From NCBI RefSeq assembly GCF_023016065.1, contig NZ_JALKAQ010000007.1, forward strand, positions 104,286-168,285: a stretch of 64,000 bases of DNA, given 5' to 3'. The notes beneath the pieces were generated by a model. That model worked only from the letters and a program-made list of their open reading frames with translations. It was not told the origin of the DNA and made no database searches. This DNA comes from Marinobacter sp. S0848L (GTDB lineage: Bacteria > Pseudomonadota > Gammaproteobacteria > Pseudomonadales > Oleiphilaceae). Positions 29,565 to 39,382 of the stretch are shown here, in pieces. The number at the start of each line of letters is the position of its first letter. Position 1 is the stretch's first letter. The translations under genes were made by a program, and so were the position numbers.

Positions 29565-31679
29565 ATGCAGTTCAGGACTTCCATTCTCTCGACCGCGGTT
29601 GCAGTCGTGTCTTACGGATTTGCGCTGCAAGTCTCCGCGCAGCCCGTCGAGCTGGATGAAATCGTGGTATCAGCCTCGGGTTTTGAGCAGAGCCAGTCCG
29701 CGGCTCCGGCCAGCATTACCGTGATCGGCCGTGAAGAGATTCAGAATAAACAAGCCTATAGCCTCACCGATATTCTTGCCGATGTAGAAGGTGTGGATGT
29801 TAGCGGTTCTGCGGGCAAAACAGGTGGTTTTGATATTCGTATGCGAGGCATGCCTGCCGAATACACACTGATCCTGATTGACGGCCGCCGGCAAAACACC
29901 GCAGGCAACGTAACGCCCAATGGTTTCGGGCAAACAGCCACCAGTTTTCTACCCCCGCCAGCAGCCATCGAGCGCATTGAGGTTGTTCGAGGCCCTATGT
30001 CCACACTCTACGGCTCGGATGCCATGGGTGGGGTGATTAACATCATTACCCGTAAAGTGAGCCCGGAGTGGACCACCTCGCTGACTGCAGAAACCACCCT
30101 GAACCAAGACCGGGATTTTGGCGACAGCCGAGCCTACAGTGCGTACACCACCGGCCCGCTTGTGGATAACTTGATTGGCCTGCAACTTCGTGGCCGCTGG
30201 TTTGAGAGGGATGAATCCGAATTGGAGTTCCTGGATCTTAACGGTGACCCGATCGAAGTCAGCACCCGCGGGCCTAGCCCGGTAGAGTCTGAGCAATACA
30301 CGGTGGGCGGAAGGCTCACGGTTACCCCGAGCGATTCGCACGACTTGTGGCTTGATATAGAAACCAGTAAGCAAGACTACGACAACTCGGAAGGTCAGCT
30401 GGGCACACTGGGTCCGCGGGGCTACGGCCCGGAACTGGAATTCGATCGGGATCAGTTTGCTGTCGGCCATACCGGACGGTTAGCGATTGGGACGCTTGAA
30501 ACCAGCATAATGAGAAACGTTACCGAAACCGGTGGCCGGGTCATTCCAAATGGTGTTCCGGGCAAAGCGCCCGGCTTGCATCGGGAATTGAAGGCTGAAA
30601 ATCGGGTGATTGATAGCAAACTCGTTATGCCCATTGAAAATCACGTTCTGACAGTGGGTGGCCAATGGTTTGATGCCCGGATGACCGATGGTGTGGCCGA
30701 GCAGGAGTTCAAACAAAAAACCAAAGCGTTGTTTGTAGAGGATGAGTGGTTCCTTGCGGATGATCTGGCGCTGACCTTGGGTGGCCGGTACGACCACCAC
30801 GACTCTTTTGGTGGCCAATTTAGCCCTCGAGCTTATTTGGTCTGGAGCTCTACGCCTGAATTGACCATCAAGGGTGGTGTCAGTCGAGGTTATAAAACAC
30901 CCGGCTTGGAACAGCTGGATCCTGGCGTCGTCGGATTTACCGGCCAAGGTACGATTCCCCTGTTCGGCAACCCGGATCTGCAACCTGAAACGTCCACGTC
31001 AACCGAACTTGCGGTGGTGTATGAAAAGCCGGCCGGATATCGTGTTGGTGCTACGGTCTTCTACAACGAATTTACAGACAAGATCGCAGACGGCCCGGAT
31101 CTGTTGAATTGCAGTTATGCACAGGATCCGAATCGCCCCGGGTGTGTGGATAAAGGTAACTGGCCCTTGGCCGACGTGTTTGGTCAGGACAAAAATATTG
31201 ATGAAGCCATCACCCAAGGGGTGGAGTTGCACGGTTCGGTGCCTTTCGCACAGGACTGGCGCTTGGCAGCGAACTACACCTATACCGACAGCGAGCAGAA
31301 ATCCGGAGAGGATAAAGGCGAGCCGCTTACCGACACGCCGGAGCATATGGCCAATCTCGAGTTGCGTTGGGCTCCGTCAGTGCGTTGGTCAACGTTCGTA
31401 AAAGCACAGTATGAAAGTGAGCGTTACCGCGCCAGAGAACGGGTTCGCGGAGCCCCGTCCTATGCGGACTTGGGGGACTTCAAGTCGGTCACCCTGGTTC
31501 ATCTGGGCGGGAAGTTTAAAGCAACAGAGAATGTCGCGTTGAGCGCCACCATTTACAACCTTCTGGATGAAGACTTTATTGATTACAAAGCGTATGACAA
31601 CGGTAGCCGCTACGGAAACCGGTACGCGAATTCAGAGGAAGGGCGTCGTTTGTGGCTATCTGCGAACGTCACCTTCTAG
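29565..31679 (+). CDS. TonB-dependent outer-membrane receptor
   Basis: This 704-residue receptor has a signal peptide (ILSTAVAVVSYGFALQVSAQ) and a TonB-box-like ELDEIVVSASG just after it. A plug domain (YSLTDILADVEGVDVSG, RIEVVRGPMSTLYGSDAMGG) is followed by a beta-barrel that ends in an aromatic residue (LWLSANVTF). The pattern is nearest to catecholate siderophore/colicin I-type receptors of the FepA/CirA group. The upstream 240 bases contain AT-rich direct and inverted ATTATCA/GATAAT segments (29499-29530) that resemble a degenerate Fur site. The transported ligand cannot be named; iron-siderophore is the default guess. Confidence 0.88.
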   Translation: MQFRTSILSTAVAVVSYGFALQVSAQPVELDEIVVSASGFEQSQSAAPASITVIGREEIQNKQAYSLTDILADVEGVDVSGSAGKTGGFDIRMRGMPAEYTLILIDGRRQNTAGNVTPNGFGQTATSFLPPPAAIERIEVVRGPMSTLYGSDAMGGVINIITRKVSPEWTTSLTAETTLNQDRDFGDSRAYSAYTTGPLVDNLIGLQLRGRWFERDESELEFLDLNGDPIEVSTRGPSPVESEQYTVGGRLTVTPSDSHDLWLDIETSKQDYDNSEGQLGTLGPRGYGPELEFDRDQFAVGHTGRLAIGTLETSIMRNVTETGGRVIPNGVPGKAPGLHRELKAENRVIDSKLVMPIENHVLTVGGQWFDARMTDGVAEQEFKQKTKALFVEDEWFLADDLALTLGGRYDHHDSFGGQFSPRAYLVWSSTPELTIKGGVSRGYKTPGLEQLDPGVVGFTGQGTIPLFGNPDLQPETSTSTELAVVYEKPAGYRVGATVFYNEFTDKIADGPDLLNCSYAQDPNRPGCVDKGNWPLADVFGQDKNIDEAITQGVELHGSVPFAQDWRLAANYTYTDSEQKSGEDKGEPLTDTPEHMANLELRWAPSVRWSTFVKAQYESERYRARERVRGAPSYADLGDFKSVTLVHLGGKFKATENVALSATIYNLLDEDFIDYKAYDNGSRYGNRYANSEEGRRLWLSANVTF

Positions 31680-31826
31680 TCTGTGCGCAACGTGGCACTA
31701 TTACGAAAACTAACAGTTTAGTGCTAAACGCATAAACGGTAATCGGGTACTCTCCGGCCCCTAACATCCTAGAATTGCTGATTTTTTCAGATCGGCGGCA
31801 GGAAAAAATGATAAAGGAGAGTATCC

Positions 31827-32582
31827 GTGCGTAAATTGGGTCAATTCATAGCGTTGGTGGGCGCCCTTGCATTGGGCAGCGGAGCCGCGCCGGTGACAGC
31901 TTCCGACAAGCTTTACATCTATACCGAGAACTTCCCTCCGTACAACATGAGCGCCACAGGCCGTGCTTTTGAGCATAACGGTAATGAAGTGGACGGCATC
32001 TGTTCGGAGATGGTCAAAGCGATTCTGGATAAATCGGGCCTGGACCATGTCATCAAGCTGCGCAATTGGGATTACGGTTACAAGCGCGCTCTGAGCAAAC
32101 GCAACCACGGCATTTTTTGTACAACCTACACCGAAGAGCGAGCGCCCAATTTTAAATGGGTAGGGCCGCTGACGAAGAACCTGTGGACAGTTTTTGCAGC
32201 CGCCGGCACCAACTTGGACATCGACAAGTTGGAAGATACCAAAGGTATGTTATACGGAGGCTTTCGCAACGATGTGATGACCAACTACCTATTGGATCGT
32301 GGTTATAAAGTCTCGGAAATGGAAAGTGATGACATCAACCCCAAGCGTTTGGAACTGGGACAGGTAGATTTGTGGATCTCGGATCGACTGGCGGGACCTT
32401 ACTTTGCGTCACAGCAAGATGTGGAAGGCTTGGAACCGGTTTATTCGTTTAACGAGTCTGAACTGTATCTCGCGATGAACCCGAACACCCCGGATGATGT
32501 TATTCAGAAGTTGCAAGAAAGCCTGGAAGCCATCAAAGAAAGTGGTATGTATCAGGCTATCGAGACTAAATACGGGCTATAA
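31827..32582 (+). CDS. Periplasmic solute-binding protein, family 3
   Basis: This 251-residue protein has a signal peptide (LIALVGALALGSGAAPVTA-like, cut before SDKLYIYTE) and the family 3 binding fold. It starts LYIYTENFPPYNMS and contains GICSEMVKAILDKSG and, later, ELYLAMNPNTPDDV. The start is GTG behind AAGGAGAG. No ABC permease or ATPase is adjacent, so it may be a stand-alone sensor/binding protein or serve a distant transporter. Such orphan family 3 proteins are common in marine gammaproteobacteria and generally unassigned. Confidence 0.8.
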   Translation: MRKLGQFIALVGALALGSGAAPVTASDKLYIYTENFPPYNMSATGRAFEHNGNEVDGICSEMVKAILDKSGLDHVIKLRNWDYGYKRALSKRNHGIFCTTYTEERAPNFKWVGPLTKNLWTVFAAAGTNLDIDKLEDTKGMLYGGFRNDVMTNYLLDRGYKVSEMESDDINPKRLELGQVDLWISDRLAGPYFASQQDVEGLEPVYSFNESELYLAMNPNTPDDVIQKLQESLEAIKESGMYQAIETKYGL

Positions 32583-32590
32583 GCTTCTGC

Positions 32591-32621
32591 AAAAAAATCC
32601 CGGGTAGAAGACCTACCCGGG
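32591..32621 (-). terminator. Rho-independent terminator of the acyl-CoA dehydrogenase gene
   Basis: Read on the minus strand, TCCCGGGTAG / CTACCCGGGA forms a 10-bp stem with a 4-base loop followed by seven T residues. It lies 20 bases after the dehydrogenase stop and also separates it from the convergent binding-protein gene. Confidence 0.8.
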
Positions 32622-32640
32622 AGAGAGGTTACCGGTGGAG

Positions 32641-34461
32641 TTACCCGGTAAAGGCCAAATTATCTGCTTCGATCTGCATCAGATTACGGGTCGGGCTCAG
32701 CATGCTGGTGGCATGGCTTTGAGCGCGGGGCAGCAAACGCTCGTAGTAGAATTCTGCCGTGTTGATTTTGGTCTGGTAGAAGGCTTCGGATTCTTCGCCG
32801 CCGTTCTCCAGTTTGTCAGAAGCCACCGCGGCCTGACGCAACCACATGTAAGCCATCGACACATAGCCGCTGTACATCAGGAAGTCGTAAGCCGCTGCGC
32901 TGACCACATCGCGGTCTTTGCGAGCAGACAGCATCACGCGTACCGTCAGCAGGTTCCACTGGGCAGTCAGCTTCAGCAGCTCAACGGCCATCGGACGCAG
33001 CGTGCTGTTGGTCAGATGCTTACGGGCGAAGTTGGCAACTTTTAAAGTGAATTCACGTACCGCACCACCCTGAGTCATCAGCAGCACTTTACGGCCCAGC
33101 AGGTCCAGAGCCTGAATGCCGGTGGTGCCTTCATACAGCGTGGCGATCCGGGTATCCCGAGCGATCTGTTCCATACCGTGCTCACGGATGTAACCGTGGC
33201 CACCAAACACCTGCATCCCTAAGTTTGCCGCTTCGTTGCCCAGTTCGGTCAGAAACCCTTTCAGGATCGGAGTCAGGAAGCCCAACTTGTCGTCGTGCTT
33301 TTTCACCGCTTTTTCATCGTTGGCAGTATGCGCTTCCACCATATGGTCTGCGGTTTTCGCAGCGTAATACAGCATGGCGCGGCCGCCTTCGGCGATGGCT
33401 TTCTGAGTCAGCAGCATGCGGCGAACATCAGCATGGTGAATCAGGCTATCGGCCACCTGGTCCGGTTCTTTCTTGCCGGACAGCGCGCGCATGGAACGAC
33501 GGTCTTTGGCGTACTCAAGCGCCCACTGGTAAGACAGTTCGGCCGGGCCAACGCCCTGAATGGCAGTACCGATACGAGCCGTGTTCATGAAGGTGAACAT
33601 GCACTCGAGGCCTTCGTTCTCAGGGCCGATCAGGTAGCCGGTTGCATCATCAAAGTTCATCACGCAGGTGGCGGAAGCTTTGATGCCCATTTTCTTTTCG
33701 AGGCTGCCACAGTTCACGCCGTTGCGTTCACCCACGCCGCCGTCTTCGGTGGGTAGGAATTTCGGAACGATGAACAGGCTGATGCCGCGGGTACCGGCCG
33801 GAGCGCCGGGCAGGCGGGCCAGTACGATGTGGACAATGTTTTCGGTCAGGTCGTGATCACCGGACGAAATAAAGATCTTGGTGCCGGTCAGTTTGTAGGT
33901 ACCGTCTTTCTGAGGCTCGGCTTTGGTTTTCACCTGGCCAAGGTCGGTTCCGCACTGGGGTTCAGTCAAACACATGGTGCCGCCCCAACGGCCTTCCGTG
34001 AGCGGAACCAGGTAAGTTTGCTTCTGCTCGTCACTGCCGTGCAGGTAGATGGTGTTCATCGCACCCAGCGACAGACCCGGGTACATGGCGAATGACCAGT
34101 TGGCAGTGCCCATCATTTCCTGTTTGAACAAGCCCATGGAAGCAGGCAATCCCTGACCGCCGAATTCTTCCGGTGCCGACAGACCCTGCCAGCCGCCCAT
34201 CACATACTGGTTGTACGCGTCTTTGAAACCTTTGGGCGTGGTTACTTCGCCGTTTTCCAGCTTACAGCCTTCTTCGTCGCCTATCTGGTACAACGGGCTC
34301 AGCTCTTCTTCACAGAACCGGCCGCACTCATTCAATATCGCTTCAACAATATCCGGAGTGGCGTTCTCGCCTGAACTCAAACCCGCGTAATGACGTGGAT
34401 AATCGAACACGTCGTTCATCAGAAACTTCATATCCCGCAGGGGGGCTTTGTACTGAGGCAT
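32641..34461 (-). CDS. Acyl-CoA dehydrogenase, large DmdC/FadE-like type
   Basis: This 606-residue FAD enzyme belongs to the long acyl-CoA dehydrogenase group that includes methylmercaptopropionyl-CoA dehydrogenase (DmdC) and bacterial FadE5-like enzymes. The start MPQYKAPLRDMKFLMNDVFD is the N-terminal extension of that group. FAD/substrate motifs TMCLTEPQCGTDLG and FISSGDHDLTENIVH follow, and the catalytic glutamate is expected in LYEGTTGIQALDL. The extra C-terminal domain is present. ATG 34461 has AAGGA at 6-base spacing; a TTG two codons earlier is an alternative. It is monocistronic, with its own terminator. Whether the substrate is a fatty acyl-CoA or a sulfur-containing acyl-CoA is not resolvable here. 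Confidence 0.9.
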   Translation of the reverse strand: MPQYKAPLRDMKFLMNDVFDYPRHYAGLSSGENATPDIVEAILNECGRFCEEELSPLYQIGDEEGCKLENGEVTTPKGFKDAYNQYVMGGWQGLSAPEEFGGQGLPASMGLFKQEMMGTANWSFAMYPGLSLGAMNTIYLHGSDEQKQTYLVPLTEGRWGGTMCLTEPQCGTDLGQVKTKAEPQKDGTYKLTGTKIFISSGDHDLTENIVHIVLARLPGAPAGTRGISLFIVPKFLPTEDGGVGERNGVNCGSLEKKMGIKASATCVMNFDDATGYLIGPENEGLECMFTFMNTARIGTAIQGVGPAELSYQWALEYAKDRRSMRALSGKKEPDQVADSLIHHADVRRMLLTQKAIAEGGRAMLYYAAKTADHMVEAHTANDEKAVKKHDDKLGFLTPILKGFLTELGNEAANLGMQVFGGHGYIREHGMEQIARDTRIATLYEGTTGIQALDLLGRKVLLMTQGGAVREFTLKVANFARKHLTNSTLRPMAVELLKLTAQWNLLTVRVMLSARKDRDVVSAAAYDFLMYSGYVSMAYMWLRQAAVASDKLENGGEESEAFYQTKINTAEFYYERLLPRAQSHATSMLSPTRNLMQIEADNLAFTG

Positions 34462-34776
34462 ATCCAATCCTTCCCGTGTGCATTAGAGGGCTCAACGACC
34501 CTGATGCTTTTAGTTGTACGGCATTCAACGAAAGCTGCCATTGACGAAAAGCTCCGAGGCCAATGTCAGTTTGGACAATTGGCTCAAATGACGGAGTAGG
34601 GGCCCGGCTCTAAGTGTGTAAATATTATGCAAACCTCCTTGGTTTCGAAGAATGCACATGGCATGCCTCAGAAGACTCTTATAAGGTAACTGGAACCGAA
34701 TCTGTTAGTACTTGTCAGTCTGGATCCGGGGTGTGGATAACTCCAAACGTACATTATCAACAGGTAGTCAAAGCGC
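34462..34776. other. Intergenic region between divergent acyl-CoA dehydrogenase and RND operon
   Basis: This 315-base gap between divergent genes must hold promoters for both sides. I see one perfect DnaA-box 9-mer (TGTGGATAA, 34732-34740) close to the RND start, but no regulator gene or convincing operator. Confidence 0.5.
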
Positions 34777-35868
34777 ATGTGGAAGCAGTGGTTGGTTGGG
34801 ATGGCGGTTGTCGCCATAGTGCTGGTGGGAGTGGGTGTGTATCTGAACCAGCAACCGGTTGCGGAAGGGCAAGATCAGCAAGCCAAGCCGACGACAGTTA
34901 ATATTGGCCAACCACAAATGCGGCAGATTCGTGATCAGATTTCTGCGGTCGCCAACCTGCGGCCCGTGGACTCGGTGGAACTGATGACGGAAGCCAGCGG
35001 TCGGGTGGTAGAGCTGAACCTGAAACCCGGCCAACCGGTTCAACAAGGTGAGGTGCTGCTTCGCTTGGACGACCGACAGGCCCGTGCTGATTTGGCGGTA
35101 TTGAAAGCCCGCCTTTCCGATGCCCGGCGCCAGTACGACAGGGCTCGAAGTCTGCGGGCCAACAACAGTGTGTCCCAGTCCCAAGTTGATGAGCTGCAAA
35201 CTTCGGTGGCTGTTGCGGCGGCTGAGTTGGAAGCCGCCAAGGTTCGTTTGGAAAACCACCGTATCGAAGCGCCGTTTGCCGGTGTGATCGGGCTTTCAAA
35301 CATTAGCCTTGGCGCTTTTTTGCAAGCAGGAACCAGCATTACCACACTGGATTCCAGCGGCCAGCTTGAGTTGAATTTTTCAGTACCGGAACGGTTTGTC
35401 GGCCAGGTAAAGGTTGGCCAGCCAGTCTCAGCGGTGTCGCCCGCGTTTCCCGACCAATTATTTGAAGGCCAATTGGTGGAACTTGCCACCCGCATCAGTG
35501 AATTAAGCCGAACTTTGGCGGTGCGCGCACTGATCGACAATCCTGATGGCCAACTGCGGCCGGGGCAGTTTATGTCGGCCTCACTGACCCTGCAGCAACG
35601 AGAAGCACTGGTGGTGCCTGAGCAGGCAGTGATGGTGCGTGGTGATGAGAAGTACGTGTTCTTGGCCGAGGATGGCCTTGCCCGCCGGGTGCCCGTTCAG
35701 ATTGGAAATCGCATGCCGGGGTGGGTGGAAATCAAAGAAGGATTGAGTCTCGAAGACTCTGTCGTGGTCACCGGGCAAGACCGGCTGAGCTCGGGGAACC
35801 GCATACGGGAGCTTGAGTCTGATCGTTCGATTCCCGAAAACCGGTTTGAATCGGTTCGGGAGTCCTGA
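34777..35868 (+). CDS. RND efflux periplasmic adaptor (membrane fusion protein)
   Basis: This 363-residue adaptor has an N-terminal membrane anchor (LVGMAVVAIVLVGVGVYL) and no lipobox. A split lipoyl/hairpin arrangement follows: PGQPVQQGEVLLRLDDRQARADL, a coiled-coil hairpin with QYDRARSLRANNSVSQSQ, then APFAGVIGLSNISLGAFLQAG and a beta-barrel domain. It is homologous to MexA/AcrA-type subunits that bridge an inner-membrane pump to a TolC-like outer-membrane channel. The pump gene follows after three bases. No outer-membrane factor gene is present, so a shared TolC elsewhere is expected. Confidence 0.92.
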   Translation: MWKQWLVGMAVVAIVLVGVGVYLNQQPVAEGQDQQAKPTTVNIGQPQMRQIRDQISAVANLRPVDSVELMTEASGRVVELNLKPGQPVQQGEVLLRLDDRQARADLAVLKARLSDARRQYDRARSLRANNSVSQSQVDELQTSVAVAAAELEAAKVRLENHRIEAPFAGVIGLSNISLGAFLQAGTSITTLDSSGQLELNFSVPERFVGQVKVGQPVSAVSPAFPDQLFEGQLVELATRISELSRTLAVRALIDNPDGQLRPGQFMSASLTLQQREALVVPEQAVMVRGDEKYVFLAEDGLARRVPVQIGNRMPGWVEIKEGLSLEDSVVVTGQDRLSSGNRIRELESDRSIPENRFESVRES

Positions 35869-35871
35869 TTT

Positions 35872-38800
35872 ATGGTTTTATCTGATGTTTCTATCAAGCG
35901 CCCGGTTTTTGCCACCGTTCTTAGCCTGTTAATCGTTGTTTTTGGTCTCTCGGCGCTGTTCGGCTTGCCGGTGCGGGAGTATCCGGACATTGACCCACCC
36001 GTGGTGTCGGTTTCAACCGAATACACCGGTGCTGCTGCCGAGGTAGTGGATAGCCAAATCACGCAGGTGATTGAAGGCAGTATCAGCGGAATAGAGGGCA
36101 TTCGTTCGATTGAATCCTCCACCGAGCAGGGTGAGTCCCGAACCAACATCGAATTCAACACCTCCCGAGACATCGATGTTGCCGCGAACGATGTGCGGGA
36201 CGCGGTATCGCGCATCCTGAACCGGTTGCCAGATGAAGCCGATCCCCCTGTCGTCAGGAAGGCCGACTCCGACGCGCGCCCCATGATGTGGGTCACTCTG
36301 ACCAGCGAGGTTTGGGACGCAGCCGAACTCAGTGATTTTGCCGACCGGGTACTGAGTGATCGCTTTTCAGTGCTGGATGGAGTGGCCGATGTTCGTATTG
36401 GCGGCGAACGCCGTTACGCCATACGGGTTTGGCTGGATCGGGAAAAGCTGGCGGCACGAAACATTACCGTCGCCGAAGTAGAGCAGGCGCTTCGCGCCAA
36501 TAACGTGGAATTGCCGGCCGGGTCGGTGGATTCAGCCACCCGAAATTTCACCGTACGTGCGGAAGGCCGGTTATCCACAGTGGACGAGTTCCGTAATCTG
36601 GTGGTGCGCCGGGATGGCAATGATCTTTTGCGTCTGGGCGAAGTCGCCAACGTAAACATGGGGGTGGAATCCGATGTTGGTCGACTCCGGGCCAGTGGGC
36701 GGACGGCCATCGGGATGGGCATCATCCGCCAGTCGAAAGCGAATACGGTTGCTGTTTCCGACGCCGTGAAAGCCGAGCTGGAATCGATTCGTGAAACCTT
36801 GCCTCCCGAAGTGTCGATTTCCGAAAGCTATGACGAATCCATCTTTATCCGCGCCTCCATCAAAGAAGTGCTGATCACCTTGGCGATCTCTGTGTCGCTG
36901 GTGATATTGGTGATTTTCCTGTTTCTGCGCTCCTGGCGCGCCACTTTGATACCTGCGGTGACCATACCGGTTGCGGTGATCGGGGCCTTTATCGGTTTAG
37001 GTTTTCTGGGCTTCTCCATCAACGTACTGACATTGCTGGCGGTGATTCTGGCAATTGGCCTGGTGGTGGACGATGCCATTGTGATGCTGGAGAACATTCA
37101 GCGTCGTATTGATGAGGGCGAACCGCCATTGCTGGCGGCCTATCACGGTGCCAAGCAGGTCGCCTTTGCGGTGATTGCCACCACGTTGACCTTGGTGGCT
37201 GTTTTCGTGCCGATTTCGTTTATGGGCGGCAACATCGGGCGGCTGTTTGCGGAGTTCGGCTTTACGTTGGCCGCAGCGGTGATTGTTTCCAGCCTGGTGG
37301 CCCTGACGCTGGCGCCCATGTTGTGTTCCAAATGGCTCAGACACAGCCCCGAAACGGAAGAAGGGCATCGTCTGTGGGCGTTCAGTGAAAGGGTATTGAA
37401 TGGTCTGACCCGTGGCTACGAGAAAGCATTGCGGTTTTCCTTAAGCCAATCCGGTTTGTTGCTCGGGTTGGGCGTGGCCGGGCTGGTCATGGCTGCGGCG
37501 ATCTATCCGAATCTTCCACAGGAATTGGCACCTACTGAAGACCGCGGCGTGATCATTATGCCGGTTGGTGCGCCACGGGGTTCCACCGTGGAGTTTACCG
37601 ATCATTTTGTCCAACAGGCTGAAGAGGAGCTGCTTGAATATCTGGATGAGGGTATAGCAGAGCGATTTTTGTCCATCGTGGGCTTTCGAAACGAAGAAGA
37701 CAGCGCCTTTATGATCATGGGGCTGGTGCCCTGGGATGAGCGTGCTATAAAGCAGCAGAAGGTAACTTCGGAAATTCGTGAAAAGCTTGCAGACATTTCT
37801 GGCGTTCGCATCAGCGTGATTAATCCTCCAGGACTGGGCCAACGAGGGTTTAGTCAGCCCGTGGAATTTGTGGTGGCAGGCCCGGACTACGAATCGGTAC
37901 AAGCCTGGAGTGATGAAATCGTTGAGCGGGCGAAAGAAAATCCGAATCTGTTGAACGTCGACAGCGATTTTGAGCTCACCCGCCCGGAATTAAGGGTCAA
38001 CATCGACCGGGATCGGGCGGCTGACCTCGACATTACCGTTGAAGACGTCGGCCTGACGCTGCAAACCATGCTGGCTTCTCGTCAAGTTACTACCTACATG
38101 GACCGCGGCCAGGAATACGATGTGATTGTTCAGGCTGAAGATGCCCAGCGCGCAACCCCGAACGATCTGGCGCAAATATTCATGCGGCCGAGGGCAGGGG
38201 GAGAGCTGATCCCGTTGAAAGCTCTGGTGTCTGTGGATGAAATTGGTGCCAACCCTGATCTCAAGCGCATTGACCGGTTACCGGCAGTGGTGATCAGTGC
38301 TTCGCTGGGCGATGGCTATGATCTGGGCACCGCGCTCAACTACCTGAACAATCTGGCTGTGGATAACTTGCCGCCGGAAGCGCGAGTGTCGTTCCGGGGC
38401 TTGTCCCGGGAGTTCGAGGAATCGTCATCGGCCATCTTGGTCACCTTCGCCTTGGCGTTCGTGATTGTTTTTCTGGTCCTAGCGGCACAATTCGAAAGTT
38501 GGATTCATCCGTTGATTATCATGTTGTCTGTGCCCTTGGCGGTCACCGGTGCTTTGCTAGCGTTGGCTTGGTCGGGCATCAGCCTGAACATCTACAGTCA
38601 GATTGGCATCATCATGCTATTGGGGCTGATGGCGAAGAACGGAATACTCATCGTTGAGTTTGCCAACCAGCTTCGGGACCAGGGGTATGAAGTCCGGGAT
38701 GCCATTCTGGAAGGTGCCATTCTCCGTTTCCGGCCGGTGTTGATGACCACGATATCCACAGTCTTCGGAGCGGTGCCCTTAGTGATTGCCACCGGCGCCG

Positions 38801-38988
38801 GGGCGGAGAGCCGCGCAGCGATTGGCGTGGTGATTTTGGGTGGGCTTATCTTCGCGACCACGTTAACGCTGTTTATTATCCCGGTGTTGTATAACTTGCT
38901 GGCCCGATTTGCAAAATCCTCCAATGCTGTGGAAAAAGAGCTGGAGCGGCTGTCCGCGGGGTCGGTTGAGGATTCCGGCCAGATATGA
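35872..38988 (+). CDS. RND multidrug efflux transporter, HAE-1-like
   Basis: This 1038-residue inner-membrane pump has the RND layout: TM1 (FATVLSLLIVVFGLSALFGL), two large periplasmic loops and two six-helix halves. TM4 carries the proton-relay aspartate pair in IGLVVDDAIVMLENI, and GLMAKNGILIVEFANQ lies in the second half. It belongs with hydrophobe/amphiphile efflux pumps of the AcrB/MexB superfamily, perhaps the MexK/VexF-like subset. It is translated from an ATG three bases after the adaptor stop. Substrates are unknown. Confidence 0.93.
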   Translation: MVLSDVSIKRPVFATVLSLLIVVFGLSALFGLPVREYPDIDPPVVSVSTEYTGAAAEVVDSQITQVIEGSISGIEGIRSIESSTEQGESRTNIEFNTSRDIDVAANDVRDAVSRILNRLPDEADPPVVRKADSDARPMMWVTLTSEVWDAAELSDFADRVLSDRFSVLDGVADVRIGGERRYAIRVWLDREKLAARNITVAEVEQALRANNVELPAGSVDSATRNFTVRAEGRLSTVDEFRNLVVRRDGNDLLRLGEVANVNMGVESDVGRLRASGRTAIGMGIIRQSKANTVAVSDAVKAELESIRETLPPEVSISESYDESIFIRASIKEVLITLAISVSLVILVIFLFLRSWRATLIPAVTIPVAVIGAFIGLGFLGFSINVLTLLAVILAIGLVVDDAIVMLENIQRRIDEGEPPLLAAYHGAKQVAFAVIATTLTLVAVFVPISFMGGNIGRLFAEFGFTLAAAVIVSSLVALTLAPMLCSKWLRHSPETEEGHRLWAFSERVLNGLTRGYEKALRFSLSQSGLLLGLGVAGLVMAAAIYPNLPQELAPTEDRGVIIMPVGAPRGSTVEFTDHFVQQAEEELLEYLDEGIAERFLSIVGFRNEEDSAFMIMGLVPWDERAIKQQKVTSEIREKLADISGVRISVINPPGLGQRGFSQPVEFVVAGPDYESVQAWSDEIVERAKENPNLLNVDSDFELTRPELRVNIDRDRAADLDITVEDVGLTLQTMLASRQVTTYMDRGQEYDVIVQAEDAQRATPNDLAQIFMRPRAGGELIPLKALVSVDEIGANPDLKRIDRLPAVVISASLGDGYDLGTALNYLNNLAVDNLPPEARVSFRGLSREFEESSSAILVTFALAFVIVFLVLAAQFESWIHPLIIMLSVPLAVTGALLALAWSGISLNIYSQIGIIMLLGLMAKNGILIVEFANQLRDQGYEVRDAILEGAILRFRPVLMTTISTVFGAVPLVIATGAGAESRAAIGVVILGGLIFATTLTLFIIPVLYNLLARFAKSSNAVEKELERLSAGSVEDSGQI

Positions 38989-39382
38989 ATGTCGTGATCA
39001 ATCGCGGATGGCCCATTATGCCTTCCCACATTTGTGGATAAATTGTTTGATAAGTTCGGGAAGAGTTTTGGATATTAATGTAAAACTTGTTATTTATTAG
39101 ATACTTAATGTGTTTGTGAACAGGTTTTTTTGAGCATATTTTCTGTGGATAAAAACTTTAAGAACTTGTCAGGAGCTGATCACAAGCCTCTGAAAATCCG
39201 TGAGTTTCAGTTTTCCCACGCGATGAAAAACATAACTTTGTATAGTGTTTACGGTTGATCGTGCTTGAGTGATTTGGGATTACCCGTAATCTGGTTAAAA
39301 ATTGCACATTCTGACTGCAATCTCTTCAATGAAGCGGTATACTCCCGCACCTGATTTTATCCCCCGATTCCCGAGGTGTAGT
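38989..39382. other. AT-rich non-coding region upstream of mnmG with DnaA boxes
   Basis: This stretch of nearly 400 bases has no convincing gene. It contains two perfect DnaA-box 9-mers (TGTGGATAA at 39033-39041 and 39144-39152) flanking very AT-rich sequence, including ATTAATG, TTATTTATTAG and a T-run at 39125. This resembles origin-type or DnaA-regulated intergenic sequence, and mnmG (gidA) is the gene beside oriC in enteric bacteria. The promoter of mnmG must also lie here. Confidence 0.5.
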
